Below are positions 9,486 to 17,537 of a stretch of 64,000 nucleotides of DNA, one piece after another; the first letter of the stretch is position 1, and every line of letters starts with the position of its first letter. Origin of the DNA: Cerasibacillus quisquiliarum (GTDB lineage Bacteria; Bacillota; Bacilli; Bacillales; Amphibacillaceae); contig NZ_JACHHA010000002.1 of assembly GCF_014202495.1 (NCBI RefSeq), positions 124,001 to 188,000 on the forward strand. The letters are read 5' to 3'. Position numbers and translations under genes: made by a program. The notes beneath the pieces are model-generated. The model saw nothing but the letters and a program-made list of their open reading frames with translations. It was not told where the DNA came from and did no database searches.

Positions 9486-9813
9486 ACACGGATTTACGAT
9501 GATTGAGACGCTCATTGCCACATCAATCATATTAATGCTTATCATAACGATGATCCCTATCATCTCACTTATGAATACAGAGAAAAAGTTAAGATTGGAG
9601 AGACTAGAGTTCATGAATTCACTTCATGATGCTCTACAACCTTATTTATGGATGGAACAACCTATACCACATACGTATCAAAAAAATATCGACTTAAAAC
9701 CTGTTACCTTCTCGTTTGTTCGAGAAGGTAACATGATCAAAGGATGTGTTGAATGGAATAATGTTAAACAAACAGAAGAACGAGTCTGCTTATATGGCAT
9801 TCCTGAAAAATGA
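9472..9813 (+). CDS. comGE: Minor pseudopilin ComGE (TTG start)
   Basis: The 113-residue product has the leader MYRNEHG and then FTMIETLIATSIILML, a standard prepilin signal with +5 Glu. ComGE is a minor pseudopilin of the competence pilus. No ATG or GTG precedes the signal peptide in frame; the start is the TTG at 9472, weakly preceded by AAAGGACGG, and translation is probably coupled to the end of comGD, which it overlaps. Confidence 0.87.
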   Translation: MYRNEHGFTMIETLIATSIILMLIITMIPIISLMNTEKKLRLERLEFMNSLHDALQPYLWMEQPIPHTYQKNIDLKPVTFSFVREGNMIKGCVEWNNVKQTEERVCLYGIPEK

Positions 9814-10216
9814 AACTGGTTTCACTTTAATCAATACCCTATTATCATTTGTGTTAATTACTTGCTCACTACCATTCCTTATTGTTTTATTACAGAAATC
9901 ACAAGAACTTTTAAACCTTGAAGAAGAACTTTCTGTACAACACTTTTTTTATTTCCTTCAAGATGACGTTAAACGTTCAATTGATTATCAAATCATTCGT
10001 GATGAGCTATATATGACTTTAGATACAGGAAAACAAGTGCAAATAGGGAGAAATGGCCATGTGATTAGAAGAACAGTTGATCAAAAAGGCTACGAAATTT
10101 ATTTGAGAAATGTCCAATCTTTTCATTTGTATAACCTTAAATACGGTTTTTTAGTTTCAATAGAAATGACTACAGGAGGACAATATGAGAAAGAAATTAT
10201 CTTTTATAACAAATGA
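9794..10216 (+). CDS. comGF: Competence pilus protein ComGF
   Basis: The 140-residue frame starts at the ATG at 9794 (MAFLKNETG) followed by FTLINTLLSFVLITC. The cut site Gly-Phe resembles a prepilin signal, but the +5 position is Asn rather than Glu, in keeping with ComGF being the least pilin-like member of the set. C-terminal part is mixed beta-like sequence with no cysteines. The frame is open upstream to 9746, inside comGE, but that would bury the signal. It overlaps comGE by 20 nt and comGG by 32 nt. Confidence 0.85.
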   Translation: MAFLKNETGFTLINTLLSFVLITCSLPFLIVLLQKSQELLNLEEELSVQHFFYFLQDDVKRSIDYQIIRDELYMTLDTGKQVQIGRNGHVIRRTVDQKGYEIYLRNVQSFHLYNLKYGFLVSIEMTTGGQYEKEIIFYNK

Positions 10217-10604
10217 GCATGGATATTTCCTTCCCTTTGTACTTTTTTTCACAACGATTATTTTGCTGATAATCATAGGAAGTATCAATAACTATCATAA
10301 CGAGCTCACCATGAGTCACCGATTACACGAACAAATAAAAATTGAAACATTGTATCAAATGGGACTTGCTCAATTTAAAAAAGATATAGCTTTAATAGGA
10401 GAAAGTGATACTATTCTATGGCCAAGAGAATTTGCATATCAATTTCCATATGGACACGTAGATATTACTTTTGAAAGAAAAGGCGATTATTTATATATAG
10501 CTTATTTTATTATGACAGATAAAGCTGTCTCATCATCAACGATTACAAATATTATTCCTGTATCAGAATTATTAAGCTTGGAAATGTCACAAACAAATGA
10601 ATAG
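10185..10604 (+). CDS. comGG: Competence pilus protein ComGG
   Basis: This 139-residue protein has a leader ending in NEHG followed by YFLPFVLFFTTIILLIII, a prepilin-like signal with Pro at +5, as is usual for ComGG. It is the last gene of comG, and its ATG at 10185 lies 5 nt behind AGGAGG inside comGF. ComGG contributes to the pseudopilus that brings DNA through the cell wall. Confidence 0.87.
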   Translation: MRKKLSFITNEHGYFLPFVLFFTTIILLIIIGSINNYHNELTMSHRLHEQIKIETLYQMGLAQFKKDIALIGESDTILWPREFAYQFPYGHVDITFERKGDYLYIAYFIMTDKAVSSSTITNIIPVSELLSLEMSQTNE

Positions 10605-10698
10605 ATTGTGTATATTTTTTGACATCTATCTATAAAAGATACATTGAACCCCTTTTATTTATTATAATGTAATTAACATACAGTTAGAGGTGTTCATA

Positions 10699-11385
10699 AT
10701 GGAGCAAAAATTAAAAGTTACAAATGCTTTAAGTGATCCAACGCGTTTTAACATTTACCAACATATTATAGAACAAATGGAAGCCGTTACAGTAAATGAT
10801 ATAGCAGAGACATTCGATATTCATCCGAATGTAGCACGTATGCACCTATCTAAATTAGAAGATGTCGATCTTATTATCTCATATACAAAAAAGACAGGTA
10901 AAGGTGGTCGACCAAGCCGATTATATGAACTATCAAATCATGTCATTGAACTAAATTTTCCACATCGTGATTACAAATTACTTTCCGCTATTGCCTTAGA
11001 AACATTATCAAAACTAGGGAAACCCGGAGAAAAAGCCTTATTTGACACAGGATTCACTTATGGCCAGCGCATGATAGACCAGTATCAAGATGCATCAAAA
11101 CTATCGTTAGAACAAAAGTTAAAACTATTACGAGATGCTTCTAAATTACTTGGTATGTATGCAGATTTCCATTATTCTGAAACTGACCAGTCGATTACTT
11201 ATACGATTAATAATTGTCCTTTTAAAGAAGCCGCTACTAAAAATGAATCCATTTGTCATATGCATGAATTCTTCTTAAAAGGTATGTTTGAATCATTATT
11301 TGAAGGTATTACATTATCGGAAACGAATAATATGCTTAATGGCTGTAAAAACTGTACGTATATCGCAAAATTATCTGTCGTTTAA
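10699..11385 (+). CDS. Winged-helix regulator with four C-terminal cysteines (SufR-like)
   Basis: Residues 1-85 form an ArsR/DeoR-type winged helix (LSDPTRFNIYQHI, then VNDIAETFDIHPNVARMHLSKLE, then a basic wing KKTGKGGRPSRLYEL). The C-terminal half has Cys173, Cys186, Cys216 and Cys219 in the pattern C-x12-C-x29-C-x2-C, similar to the Fe-S-binding part of SufR-type regulators. This suggests a metal or redox-sensing repressor, but ligand and targets are unknown. The ATG at 10699 is 8 nt after TTAGAGG; a GTG at 10690 overlaps that site. It follows comG by about 95 nt and is probably a separate transcript. Confidence 0.8.
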   Translation: MEQKLKVTNALSDPTRFNIYQHIIEQMEAVTVNDIAETFDIHPNVARMHLSKLEDVDLIISYTKKTGKGGRPSRLYELSNHVIELNFPHRDYKLLSAIALETLSKLGKPGEKALFDTGFTYGQRMIDQYQDASKLSLEQKLKLLRDASKLLGMYADFHYSETDQSITYTINNCPFKEAATKNESICHMHEFFLKGMFESLFEGITLSETNNMLNGCKNCTYIAKLSVV

Positions 11386-11394
11386 TATGTTTTA

Positions 11395-11423
11395 TTTACA
11401 ATCAAGTCATACTCGTTTATAAT
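11395..11423 (+). promoter_or_regulatory. Sigma-A promoter of yqgY
   Basis: TTTACA (11395-11400) and TATAAT (11418-11423) with a 17-bp spacer, about 35 nt before the yqgY start. Confidence 0.7.
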
Positions 11424-11458
11424 ATTATTTGAGAAGGTATGCTAAAGGAGGGGAAAGC

Positions 11459-11701
11459 ATGGACAGAATATTTCGTATGCTTGCCTTTTGGACAGGAATT
11501 TTCACAGTGATGTTTTTTGTTGGTGAACGTGTTGATATCGCCTTATTATTCCTTGTTCAAACAGTTTTTTTCCTTACAATAGGCTATTTGAAACTATCTG
11601 AACGTATGTATATGTATTTGTTTGGACTTTATCTCACATTGTTTATGATTGGTTTCACTTGGTATTCCGAATTTATTCTCGTACCAGGATTTGCTCACTA
11701 G
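11459..11701 (+). CDS. yqgY: Small membrane protein, DUF2626 family (YqgY)
   Basis: An 80-residue protein with three predicted membrane segments (MLAFWTGIFTVMFFVG, LLFLVQTVFFLTIGYL and YLFGLYLTLFMIGFTW). Length, sequence and locus fit YqgY of B. subtilis, whose function is unknown. The ATG at 11459 follows AAAGGAGGGG; the earlier in-frame ATG at 11429 would read through it. Confidence 0.82.
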   Translation: MDRIFRMLAFWTGIFTVMFFVGERVDIALLFLVQTVFFLTIGYLKLSERMYMYLFGLYLTLFMIGFTWYSEFILVPGFAH

Positions 11702-11730
11702 AAATAGCTGTACATAGCCAATCTAGTTTT

Positions 11731-11767
11731 AAAAATCCCACATCGTGTAAAAGGTGTTGGGATTTTT
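11731..11767 (+). terminator. Terminator after yqgY
   Basis: AAAAATCCCA and TTGGGATTTTT form an A/T-flanked stem with a loop of about 16 nt that can extend by pairing ACA with TGT; a T-rich tail follows on the plus strand. Confidence 0.75.
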
Positions 11768-11788
11768 ACTTTTTCTTAGTTTACACTA

Positions 11789-11817
11789 TTGACAAGTTAC
11801 TAACAATTGTATATATT
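11789..11817 (+). promoter_or_regulatory. Strong sigma-A promoter of a short untranslated unit
   Basis: TTGACA (11789-11794), 17 bp, TATATT (11812-11817). No gene starts downstream on this strand before the terminator at 11876-11906, so the product is a short RNA. Confidence 0.7.
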
Positions 11818-11823
11818 TAAATT

Positions 11824-11906
11824 GTAGCTTAACTTTTATCCCTAACCAACAAAGAGCAAAACACATCCCCCCCTTAGAGGCTGATCCCCATCAGCCTCTT
11901 TTTTCA
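11824..11906 (+). ncRNA. Candidate C-rich small regulatory RNA
   Basis: Between a consensus promoter and a strong terminator lies an ~83-nt stretch with no reading frame and no ribosome binding site. It holds three C-rich tracts: ATCCCTAACC (11839 on), ATCCCCCCCTT (11865 on, seven C in a row) and the terminator loop ATCCCCAT. Such unpaired UCCC tracts are the seed type of Gram-positive small RNAs such as FsrA and RoxS/RsaE, which pair with ribosome binding sites. I do not recognise it as one of these; identity and targets are inference. Confidence 0.6.
11876..11906 (+). terminator. Strong terminator of the candidate small RNA
   Basis: AGAGGCTGAT and ATCAGCCTCT form a perfect 10-bp stem closed by CCCC and followed by TTTTTT on the plus strand. 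The minus strand lacks a U-run after the stem, so it acts mainly on plus-strand transcripts. Confidence 0.88.
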
Positions 11907-11919
11907 TTTCTTTTAATCA

Positions 11920-12546
11920 TTACTTTGTCCCTGGCACAAAAGGATTGTTTTGTTTTTCTTCAGCAATGGTCGTTTCTGGCCCATGTCCAGGGTATACGAT
12001 ATAGTCGTCTGGTAAATGATATAACTGATTAAGAATGCTATCCTTTAATTGGGGAAAACTTCCACCAGGTAAATCGGTGCGGCCAACGCCGTGTCGAAAT
12101 AGAACATCACCTGATACAACAAAATGAGCGTCTTTAAAGACAAAGCTTGAGCTACCTGGAGAATGACCTGGTGTGTGTAACACATCGATTGAAAAATCAC
12201 CAATATTTAGTTTATCTGGAGTAAGTAAATGCTCCGGTGATTCAGTACTAATTTCTTTTCCCATTAATGTTGATCTATTTAATAACGGATTTTCTAACCA
12301 ATCTTCTTCATCTTGACCTAAATACACATCAATATGATAAAAATGTCTTAATGCATCTACTGCTCCGATATGGTCAAAATGAGCATGTGTTAACAAAATC
12401 GCCAATGGCTTTAATTGATGTTCATCTAAAAATGTGATGACTTCTCGTTCATCACCACCTGGATCAATGATTAATGCGTCATTTCCTTTGTACACAATAT
12501 AACAATTTGTTCCTAATGGTCCTAGAGACATCCGTTTTATATTCAT
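11920..12546 (-). CDS. yqgX: Metallo-beta-lactamase-fold hydrolase, glyoxalase II-like (YqgX)
   Basis: The 208-residue protein carries the MBL metal-binding motif THAHFDH (about residue 58), GHSPGSSSF with a further histidine (about 132), the bridging Asp in VSGDVLFRHGVGRTDL, and a final PGHGPET. The fold matches YqgX-type hydroxyacylglutathione hydrolase-like enzymes; in bacilli, which use bacillithiol, the natural thioester substrate may be a bacillithiol conjugate (inference). It stands alone on the minus strand. Confidence 0.88.
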   Translation of the reverse strand: MNIKRMSLGPLGTNCYIVYKGNDALIIDPGGDEREVITFLDEHQLKPLAILLTHAHFDHIGAVDALRHFYHIDVYLGQDEEDWLENPLLNRSTLMGKEISTESPEHLLTPDKLNIGDFSIDVLHTPGHSPGSSSFVFKDAHFVVSGDVLFRHGVGRTDLPGGSFPQLKDSILNQLYHLPDDYIVYPGHGPETTIAEEKQNNPFVPGTK

Positions 12547-12597
12547 TTGTTCTATCTCACTTTCCTTCCATTCTTTTTTCTAGACTTCGCATTCGAT

Positions 12598-12626
12598 TTG
12601 CCTAGCGTCTGTCTAGATGATATAAT
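12598..12626 (+). promoter_or_regulatory. Sigma-A promoter of yqgW
   Basis: TTGCCT (12598-12603), 17 bp, TATAAT (12621-12626). It leaves an untranslated leader of about 80 nt before the yqgW start, rather long for a 59-codon gene. Confidence 0.65.
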
Positions 12627-12714
12627 AAATGAGGATTTAATCTAATTAAATACATAATAGAATATGTCACTAATGGTTTTCAACTAGATAAGAACTGTAA
12701 GGAGGACATTAATT

Positions 12715-12894
12715 ATGAATCATCTGGTTTTAGCAATTATTTTCTTAGTTGTTGCTGTTTTATCAGTTGCTGGATTATTTCGTTCCTTTAAGTTTAAAAA
12801 CAAACTTGCGATTGTTTTTGCAGGATTATCAGCAGTAACATTTGGTTTCTTCTCAATTGCAACAATTATTGATGTGTTGAAAAATGCGTTTTAA
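12715..12894 (+). CDS. yqgW: Small membrane protein, DUF2759 family (YqgW)
   Basis: This 59-codon gene (MNHLVLAIIFLVVAV...IIDVLKNAF) encodes two membrane helices separated by a short basic loop RSFKFKNK. Size, sequence and position fit YqgW of B. subtilis, function unknown. The start follows a clear TAAGGAGG at 8-9 nt spacing, and a terminator follows the stop. Confidence 0.8.
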   Translation: MNHLVLAIIFLVVAVLSVAGLFRSFKFKNKLAIVFAGLSAVTFGFFSIATIIDVLKNAF

Positions 12895-12905
12895 TGAATC
12901 ATTCT

Positions 12906-12933
12906 AAAAAAGCTAACATATGTTAGCTTTTTT
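12906..12933. terminator. Bidirectional terminator between yqgW and glcK
   Basis: A perfect 28-bp palindrome with arms AAAAAAGCTAACAT and ATGTTAGCTTTTTT, giving a U-run in both directions. Confidence 0.88.
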
Positions 12934-13894
12934 AATTTTCGTTCGTTTCAGATAAAACAACATAAGCAGCTCCCATTATGCCCGCATCATTTCCTAATGC
13001 CGCTATTTTCAATTCACATGTTTGACTAATTTCAGGCAATGCAATGCTCATAAACTTTTCTTTCAAAGGATTAAGTAGAGCATCCCCAGCATTAGAAACA
13101 CCACCACCTATTAATATACGTGACGGATTAATGATTGTAGCCATATTTTGTAAAGCGAATGCTAAAACAGTTGTTGTATAATTAATGATTTGTTGACTAT
13201 GCTCATCCCCATTTTTAGCTAGATTGAAGATGTCTTTTACTGAAATTGTCTGATTGCCTCTGTATAATTGTGCTACTCGACTCTCAGGATGACTTTTAAC
13301 GATTTCTTTTGCCTGGTGTACCATTCCTGTAGCTGATGCAATCGTTTCAAGACAACCTTTTCTTCCACAATTACATGTTATCCCATCTTGCTTAACTATT
13401 ACATGTCCGATTTCACTTGCTGCACCACTTTCTCCTCGTAATAAATGTCCATTAGCTATCACACCACCACCTACACCAGTACCAAGTGTAATTAACATGA
13501 CATTTTCTTCCCCATTCCCTGCACCACGCCAATTTTCACCTAAAACAGCCATATTGGCATCATTTTCTATCCAAACGGGAAGGTTAAATATTTCTTCTAT
13601 TTTTTCTTTCAATGGGTAATTCGTCCATCCTATATTGACAGCATGGACAGTGCCAGTCTTATGGTTTATAACTCCCGGTGCACCTATGCCTATGCCAAGA
13701 AATTGACCATTCTCAAGTGCTAATGTTACTTTACTTTCTACGATACTCTTTTTAATGTCCTGAACAATCTTGTCTCCAGAACCGTCCTTTTGGGTAGGAA
13801 TTTCCCATTTATGTATGATTTCTCCTAATGTATCAATGAATCCTATTTTGATTGTTGTTCCACCTATATCAATACCGATGAGAAGTTTTTTCAT
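12932..13894 (-). CDS. glcK: Glucokinase, ROK family
   Basis: GlcK phosphorylates cytoplasmic glucose with ATP. The 320 residues show the ATP-binding DIGGTTIKIG at residue 9, the catalytic END-type segment WIENDANMAVLGE, LGTGVGGGVIANG, the ROK signature EIGHVIVKQDG, and the zinc motif CNCGRKGCLE. The ATG overlaps the yqgQ stop (ATGA), the conserved yqgQ-glcK arrangement of Bacilli. Confidence 0.94.
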   Translation of the reverse strand: MKKLLIGIDIGGTTIKIGFIDTLGEIIHKWEIPTQKDGSGDKIVQDIKKSIVESKVTLALENGQFLGIGIGAPGVINHKTGTVHAVNIGWTNYPLKEKIEEIFNLPVWIENDANMAVLGENWRGAGNGEENVMLITLGTGVGGGVIANGHLLRGESGAASEIGHVIVKQDGITCNCGRKGCLETIASATGMVHQAKEIVKSHPESRVAQLYRGNQTISVKDIFNLAKNGDEHSQQIINYTTTVLAFALQNMATIINPSRILIGGGVSNAGDALLNPLKEKFMSIALPEISQTCELKIAALGNDAGIMGAAYVVLSETNEN

Positions 13895-14097
13895 TTTTTG
13901 TCACCTTCTTTAAGACGCCGCTTTTCTTTTCGTAAAATTAGAATAGCCATTTGATAGTCGTCCATTCTAATACAATGTTGTTCATATAATTCATTTAATT
14001 CAATTTCCATTAATTCTAAATCTGCAAGGCGATCACCAACATAAACAAATATACCAAAACGCTTTAACAATTGCTGCACATCATAGACAGTTTTCAC
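13891..14097 (-). CDS. yqgQ: DUF910 family protein YqgQ
   Basis: A 68-residue soluble helical protein (YDVQQLLKRFGIFVYVGDR...) of the YqgQ family, which has a small helical fold suggested to bind nucleic acid; function unknown. It starts with GTG at 14097 behind AGGTGAT and is translationally coupled to glcK by a 4-nt overlap. Confidence 0.87.
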   Translation of the reverse strand: MKTVYDVQQLLKRFGIFVYVGDRLADLELMEIELNELYEQHCIRMDDYQMAILILRKEKRRLKEGDKK

Positions 14098-14206
14098 TTC
14101 AAATCACCTATTAAATTATACCATAAAGCGAAACATAGATGATTAAACATAAATAACCTTTGAATATCATATCCTCTTATATAACACAATAAAGGATGAA
14201 GAAACA

Positions 14207-15049
14207 ATGAAAAAACTCGTAATCTTCTATATCATGATGATAATATTTTTATCTACAGTCATTTTACACCGTATATATAGCCAGACTGAAACGACCATTA
14301 CGTATTTTCCACCCGATGAAACGCTTTCTTTTATCAGTAATTCAACTGATTTAGATTTGTTAAATATCACAAATAAGATAAAAGAAATAGAATGGATCGT
14401 AAATTCTAAAACAAATAAACCAATTTATTTACGACAAGACATATCTATCGTTTATGCCGACGGAAAATTAAAAGCCATTCATAATAAATGGCTTCAACAT
14501 GCAGATATCATATCTTTTGATGAAAAATTGACTGGTCATGAACATGTTTGGCAAGCAATTACATTACACTACGGTGAATCTCATCTCAATGAAGATACAA
14601 TTAAAAGTAAGCAGCTCATGTCTTTTGACACGTTATTTATTAAACATTTATCATCAAATGATTACATTTACTTTCATAAACCCCATACAGAACAGGAAAA
14701 GATGATTAAAAAAGAATTAATCAATCAACTACATTTACACGCTTATTGGGAAGAGTTAATGGATTATTTTAATATTCAACAAAACGACTATGATATGATC
14801 CCTCTTACTGATTTATGGAAATATAATAAGAAACCGCTTCCCAACCTAACTTTGAAGCAAACAAACCAAGTCATTGGACAATTATGGGAAGGCCTTTATA
14901 AAAATTATCTCATTCCGATTGTCTCAAGTAAAAAAAAGATAGATTCTGGAATACCTATTATTTTATTAAATAAAAATCATAATCATTTGCTCGTCTTATA
15001 TCATATCAATGAAAAAAAACAAAAACTTATTCAACATATCCCTTTTTAA
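14207..15049 (+). CDS. Hypothetical N-terminally anchored extracytoplasmic protein
   Basis: I do not recognise this 280-residue protein. Residues 2-22 form one hydrophobic segment after two lysines (KKLVIFYIMMIIFLSTVIL) with no lipobox cysteine, so it is probably a membrane-anchored protein with an outside domain rich in His, Lys and aromatic residues. No enzyme motif is visible. The ATG is 8 nt behind AAAGGATG. It is convergent with gluP, and the two stop codons overlap by 4 nt, so no terminator separates them. Confidence 0.65.
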   Translation: MKKLVIFYIMMIIFLSTVILHRIYSQTETTITYFPPDETLSFISNSTDLDLLNITNKIKEIEWIVNSKTNKPIYLRQDISIVYADGKLKAIHNKWLQHADIISFDEKLTGHEHVWQAITLHYGESHLNEDTIKSKQLMSFDTLFIKHLSSNDYIYFHKPHTEQEKMIKKELINQLHLHAYWEELMDYFNIQQNDYDMIPLTDLWKYNKKPLPNLTLKQTNQVIGQLWEGLYKNYLIPIVSSKKKIDSGIPIILLNKNHNHLLVLYHINEKKQKLIQHIPF

Positions 15050-16587
15050 TTATACGTTTCCTGATGTAATTGCTTATACATGCCTTTAATTAATTCATCA
15101 TCAGGATGCAGGTCATAAGCTTTTTTAATGGTTTCCTTTGCTTGTTTATATTGCTGAATTTCTATATAAATAAGTGCTAAATTATAATGTGCTTCGGGTA
15201 TATTTGGATCGATTTCAATTAATCGCTCTAAATCTGACATAGCAGAATGATAGTCTAACAGTTTTAAATAGGCAAATGAACGTTGAAATAAAAATTCCGC
15301 TTCTAATTCATCGTAAGATTCTAAAGCTTTTGTCGTTAGCTGAATAGTTTCTTCATATGCTTCATTTTCTAAATAATGATTTGTTAAGTACCAATCATAT
15401 TCGGGTGTACCTTTATGTTTTGATGCTCCATAAAGAAAGGTGATTGTTAATATACTGATTAAACTCATAGTTGCCAACAGCCGAATAGACCTGCTTTTTT
15501 TATGTGGTAAATGAACAACACCTGCTCCTAAAAAACCAGCTATTAATCCACCAAGATGGGCTGCATTATCAATGGCTGGCAGCATAAAACCGATTGTCAC
15601 ATTCAGACAAACTAAAAAAATAATATTCATTCCCATCGTCTTAAAAAACAGTTCTTTATAATAAATACCAAAAAATAAGATGGCACCAAATAAACCAAAT
15701 ATAGCTCCAGAAGCACCAGCAGAAACATGATAAGTAAAAGCAAAACTTGATAAACTTCCACCAATTCCAGCTATAAAGTAAATGACGATAAAACGCCACG
15801 AGCCGTATATTCGCTCAACGACTTGCCCCAAATAGAATAAAGCAAGCATATTCATAAAAAGGTGAATAAATCCGATATGAATAAAAGTAGATGTTATAAG
15901 CCGCCACCATTCTCCATCAATAAGTATGGCTGGGTTATACTTTGCACCGAACTTAATTAAGTTTACTGTATCCGTTGTTCCACCATTTAATGTCATAAAT
16001 AAGAACATCATCACATTCATAGCGATCAGTATATATGTAAAGTTTGGTTTACCAAAAGAAAACACATTTTTCTCTTGTTTTATTTTATTATTTAAAAGCG
16101 CTGATAAACGATACTTCAATTGTTGAGTCGTTTTTAATTTGTCTGTCTCATTTTGCAGTGGAACAAAACTAATATTAAGCACTTTATTTAGGCGGTCCAT
16201 CTCTATATTTTCAGTAAAGACATCTAGATAAAATAAATGCATTGTCATTCTTTGGTTTTCTGCATGAATAGGTCGCTTTAGCCTATCGAAGGAGTCGACT
16301 GGACTGTGTGTAGCAACATAAATATTATAAATCGTGACATTTTTTCTTTTAAAAACATAATCAAGCCGTTTAAAGACATGAAGTAAATCATTTTTCAAAT
16401 GATTTTTCCAATGGAATTGACGGGCTACTAGACGAATTAAATAAACATCACGTTTATTAGCCACTTTTTTTAACCAAAGCTCATGATTGATCATATCTAT
16501 ATGCATGATTTCAAATTGTTGTTCAGTGATTAAATGATGAGCAACTGAATATTGAATATATTCCTGTTCGAGATGAATATTTCCCAC
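15046..16587 (-). CDS. gluP: Rhomboid intramembrane serine protease GluP with TPR repeats
   Basis: GluP (YqgP) cleaves membrane proteins inside the bilayer and in B. subtilis takes part in membrane protein quality control, including of the Mg transporter MgtE. The 513 residues comprise a soluble N-terminal domain (to about 175), a rhomboid core with the catalytic serine in GASGAIFG (near residue 290) and the histidine in NAAHLGGLIAGF (near 340), and C-terminal TPR repeats (about 400-510: YHSAMSDLERLIEIDPN and YKQAKETIKKAYDLHP). Length matches B. subtilis YqgP (507). Confidence 0.93.
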   Translation of the reverse strand: MGNIHLEQEYIQYSVAHHLITEQQFEIMHIDMINHELWLKKVANKRDVYLIRLVARQFHWKNHLKNDLLHVFKRLDYVFKRKNVTIYNIYVATHSPVDSFDRLKRPIHAENQRMTMHLFYLDVFTENIEMDRLNKVLNISFVPLQNETDKLKTTQQLKYRLSALLNNKIKQEKNVFSFGKPNFTYILIAMNVMMFLFMTLNGGTTDTVNLIKFGAKYNPAILIDGEWWRLITSTFIHIGFIHLFMNMLALFYLGQVVERIYGSWRFIVIYFIAGIGGSLSSFAFTYHVSAGASGAIFGLFGAILFFGIYYKELFFKTMGMNIIFLVCLNVTIGFMLPAIDNAAHLGGLIAGFLGAGVVHLPHKKSRSIRLLATMSLISILTITFLYGASKHKGTPEYDWYLTNHYLENEAYEETIQLTTKALESYDELEAEFLFQRSFAYLKLLDYHSAMSDLERLIEIDPNIPEAHYNLALIYIEIQQYKQAKETIKKAYDLHPDDELIKGMYKQLHQETYN

Positions 16588-16662
16588 CTCCTACATTAAA
16601 ATGCACTTTTATATCATAACATGATTATATTTAAAAGAGGAGTCGCTTTATATACAACTCCA

Positions 16663-16848
16663 TTAGTTTTTATTCGGAATCAGACTCGCCATGACACGCG
16701 AACGAATTCGTGGTTGACTAAAGGTAAAACGAATAATCAACTTTCGAAAAAATCCGATTGATAATAACATAGTTAAAACTTTCATGCGTTTTTTAATTAA
16801 CCATGCTAAACCAGTTAACACCGTAAATATTATAATAATATATCTCAT
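16663..16848 (-). CDS. Small membrane protein in the yqgO position
   Basis: A 61-residue protein with one membrane segment (YIIIIFTVLTGLAWLI) followed by a strongly basic tail (KKRMKV, FRKLIIRF, PRIRSRV). It occupies the place of B. subtilis yqgO (60 residues) between gluP and yqgN; I cannot confirm homology. The ATG at 16848 follows AAAGGGGGTG at normal spacing; the earlier GTG at 16854 is too close. Confidence 0.6.
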   Translation of the reverse strand: MRYIIIIFTVLTGLAWLIKKRMKVLTMLLSIGFFRKLIIRFTFSQPRIRSRVMASLIPNKN

Positions 16849-16891
16849 GCACACACCCCCTTTTCAAATATTATTCTTAATAAAAGGGGTA

Positions 16892-17467
16892 TTATGCATT
16901 GAATGATGTTGGATTAATGATTCCTTTTTCTGTAATCAATTGTTTAACAGGAATATCATAGTATTCTGCTGGAATTTGCTTTAATAATTGTTTTGTATGA
17001 ATAAGTGCGACTGTTGCGTTTTTATAATTAACTAAGTATCGATCGTAATATCCCCCACCAAAGCCGATTCGATAGCCTTTTTTATCAAATACAATTCCTG
17101 GTACAATAATAAGATCTATTTGATCATGAGTAACTAAAGCCGCTTTTTCTGGAATAGGTTCCCATAACTGGAAATACGTCTGTTGTAATTGATCACCTTC
17201 TTTATATGTATAAAAAATCATCTCTTTAGTTTTAGGTATACATTTCGGGATAACGACGGTTTTTCCCTCTTTCCACGCTTGTGTGATAATTGGCGTCGTA
17301 TCCCATTCAATACTTTGCGAAATGGTAACTGCTATAATATTAGAAGTTTGCCACAGTTCTAATGCAAACAAATGTGTATATAGTAGGCGTTCAATCTCTT
17401 TCTTTTTTGAAAAAGATAGCTGTTTTAATTTTTCAATCATTTTATCTCGTAAGTCCACTTTATTCAT
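16892..17467 (-). CDS. yqgN: 5-formyltetrahydrofolate cyclo-ligase (YqgN)
   Basis: The enzyme converts 5-formyl-THF to 5,10-methenyl-THF using ATP. The 191-residue protein shows the family hallmark GFGGGYYDRYL (about residue 135) with the preceding VPGIVFDKKGYRIG and the Lys/Arg-rich N-terminus KKKEIERLLY. It lies between the small membrane gene and rpmG on the same strand; a terminator separates it from rpmG. Confidence 0.92.
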   Translation of the reverse strand: MNKVDLRDKMIEKLKQLSFSKKKEIERLLYTHLFALELWQTSNIIAVTISQSIEWDTTPIITQAWKEGKTVVIPKCIPKTKEMIFYTYKEGDQLQQTYFQLWEPIPEKAALVTHDQIDLIIVPGIVFDKKGYRIGFGGGYYDRYLVNYKNATVALIHTKQLLKQIPAEYYDIPVKQLITEKGIINPTSFNA

Positions 17468-17490
17468 TTGATTTCACCTTTCATTTCTAT

Positions 17491-17526
17491 AAAAAAACCC
17501 TTATCAAACAATGCTGATAAAGGGTT
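17491..17526 (-). terminator. Terminator after rpmG
   Basis: On the minus strand AACCCTTTATCA pairs with TGATAAGGGTT (one bulge) and is followed by a run of seven T. Confidence 0.82.
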
Positions 17527-17537
17527 ACTATACGACA

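Noticed and set aside
10619-10668. Possible promoter (TTGACA and TATAAT) before the winged-helix regulator
   Set aside because: TTGACA (10619) and TATAAT (10663) are too far apart, and TTGAAC (10644) is only 13 bp from TATAAT; no pair has acceptable spacing.
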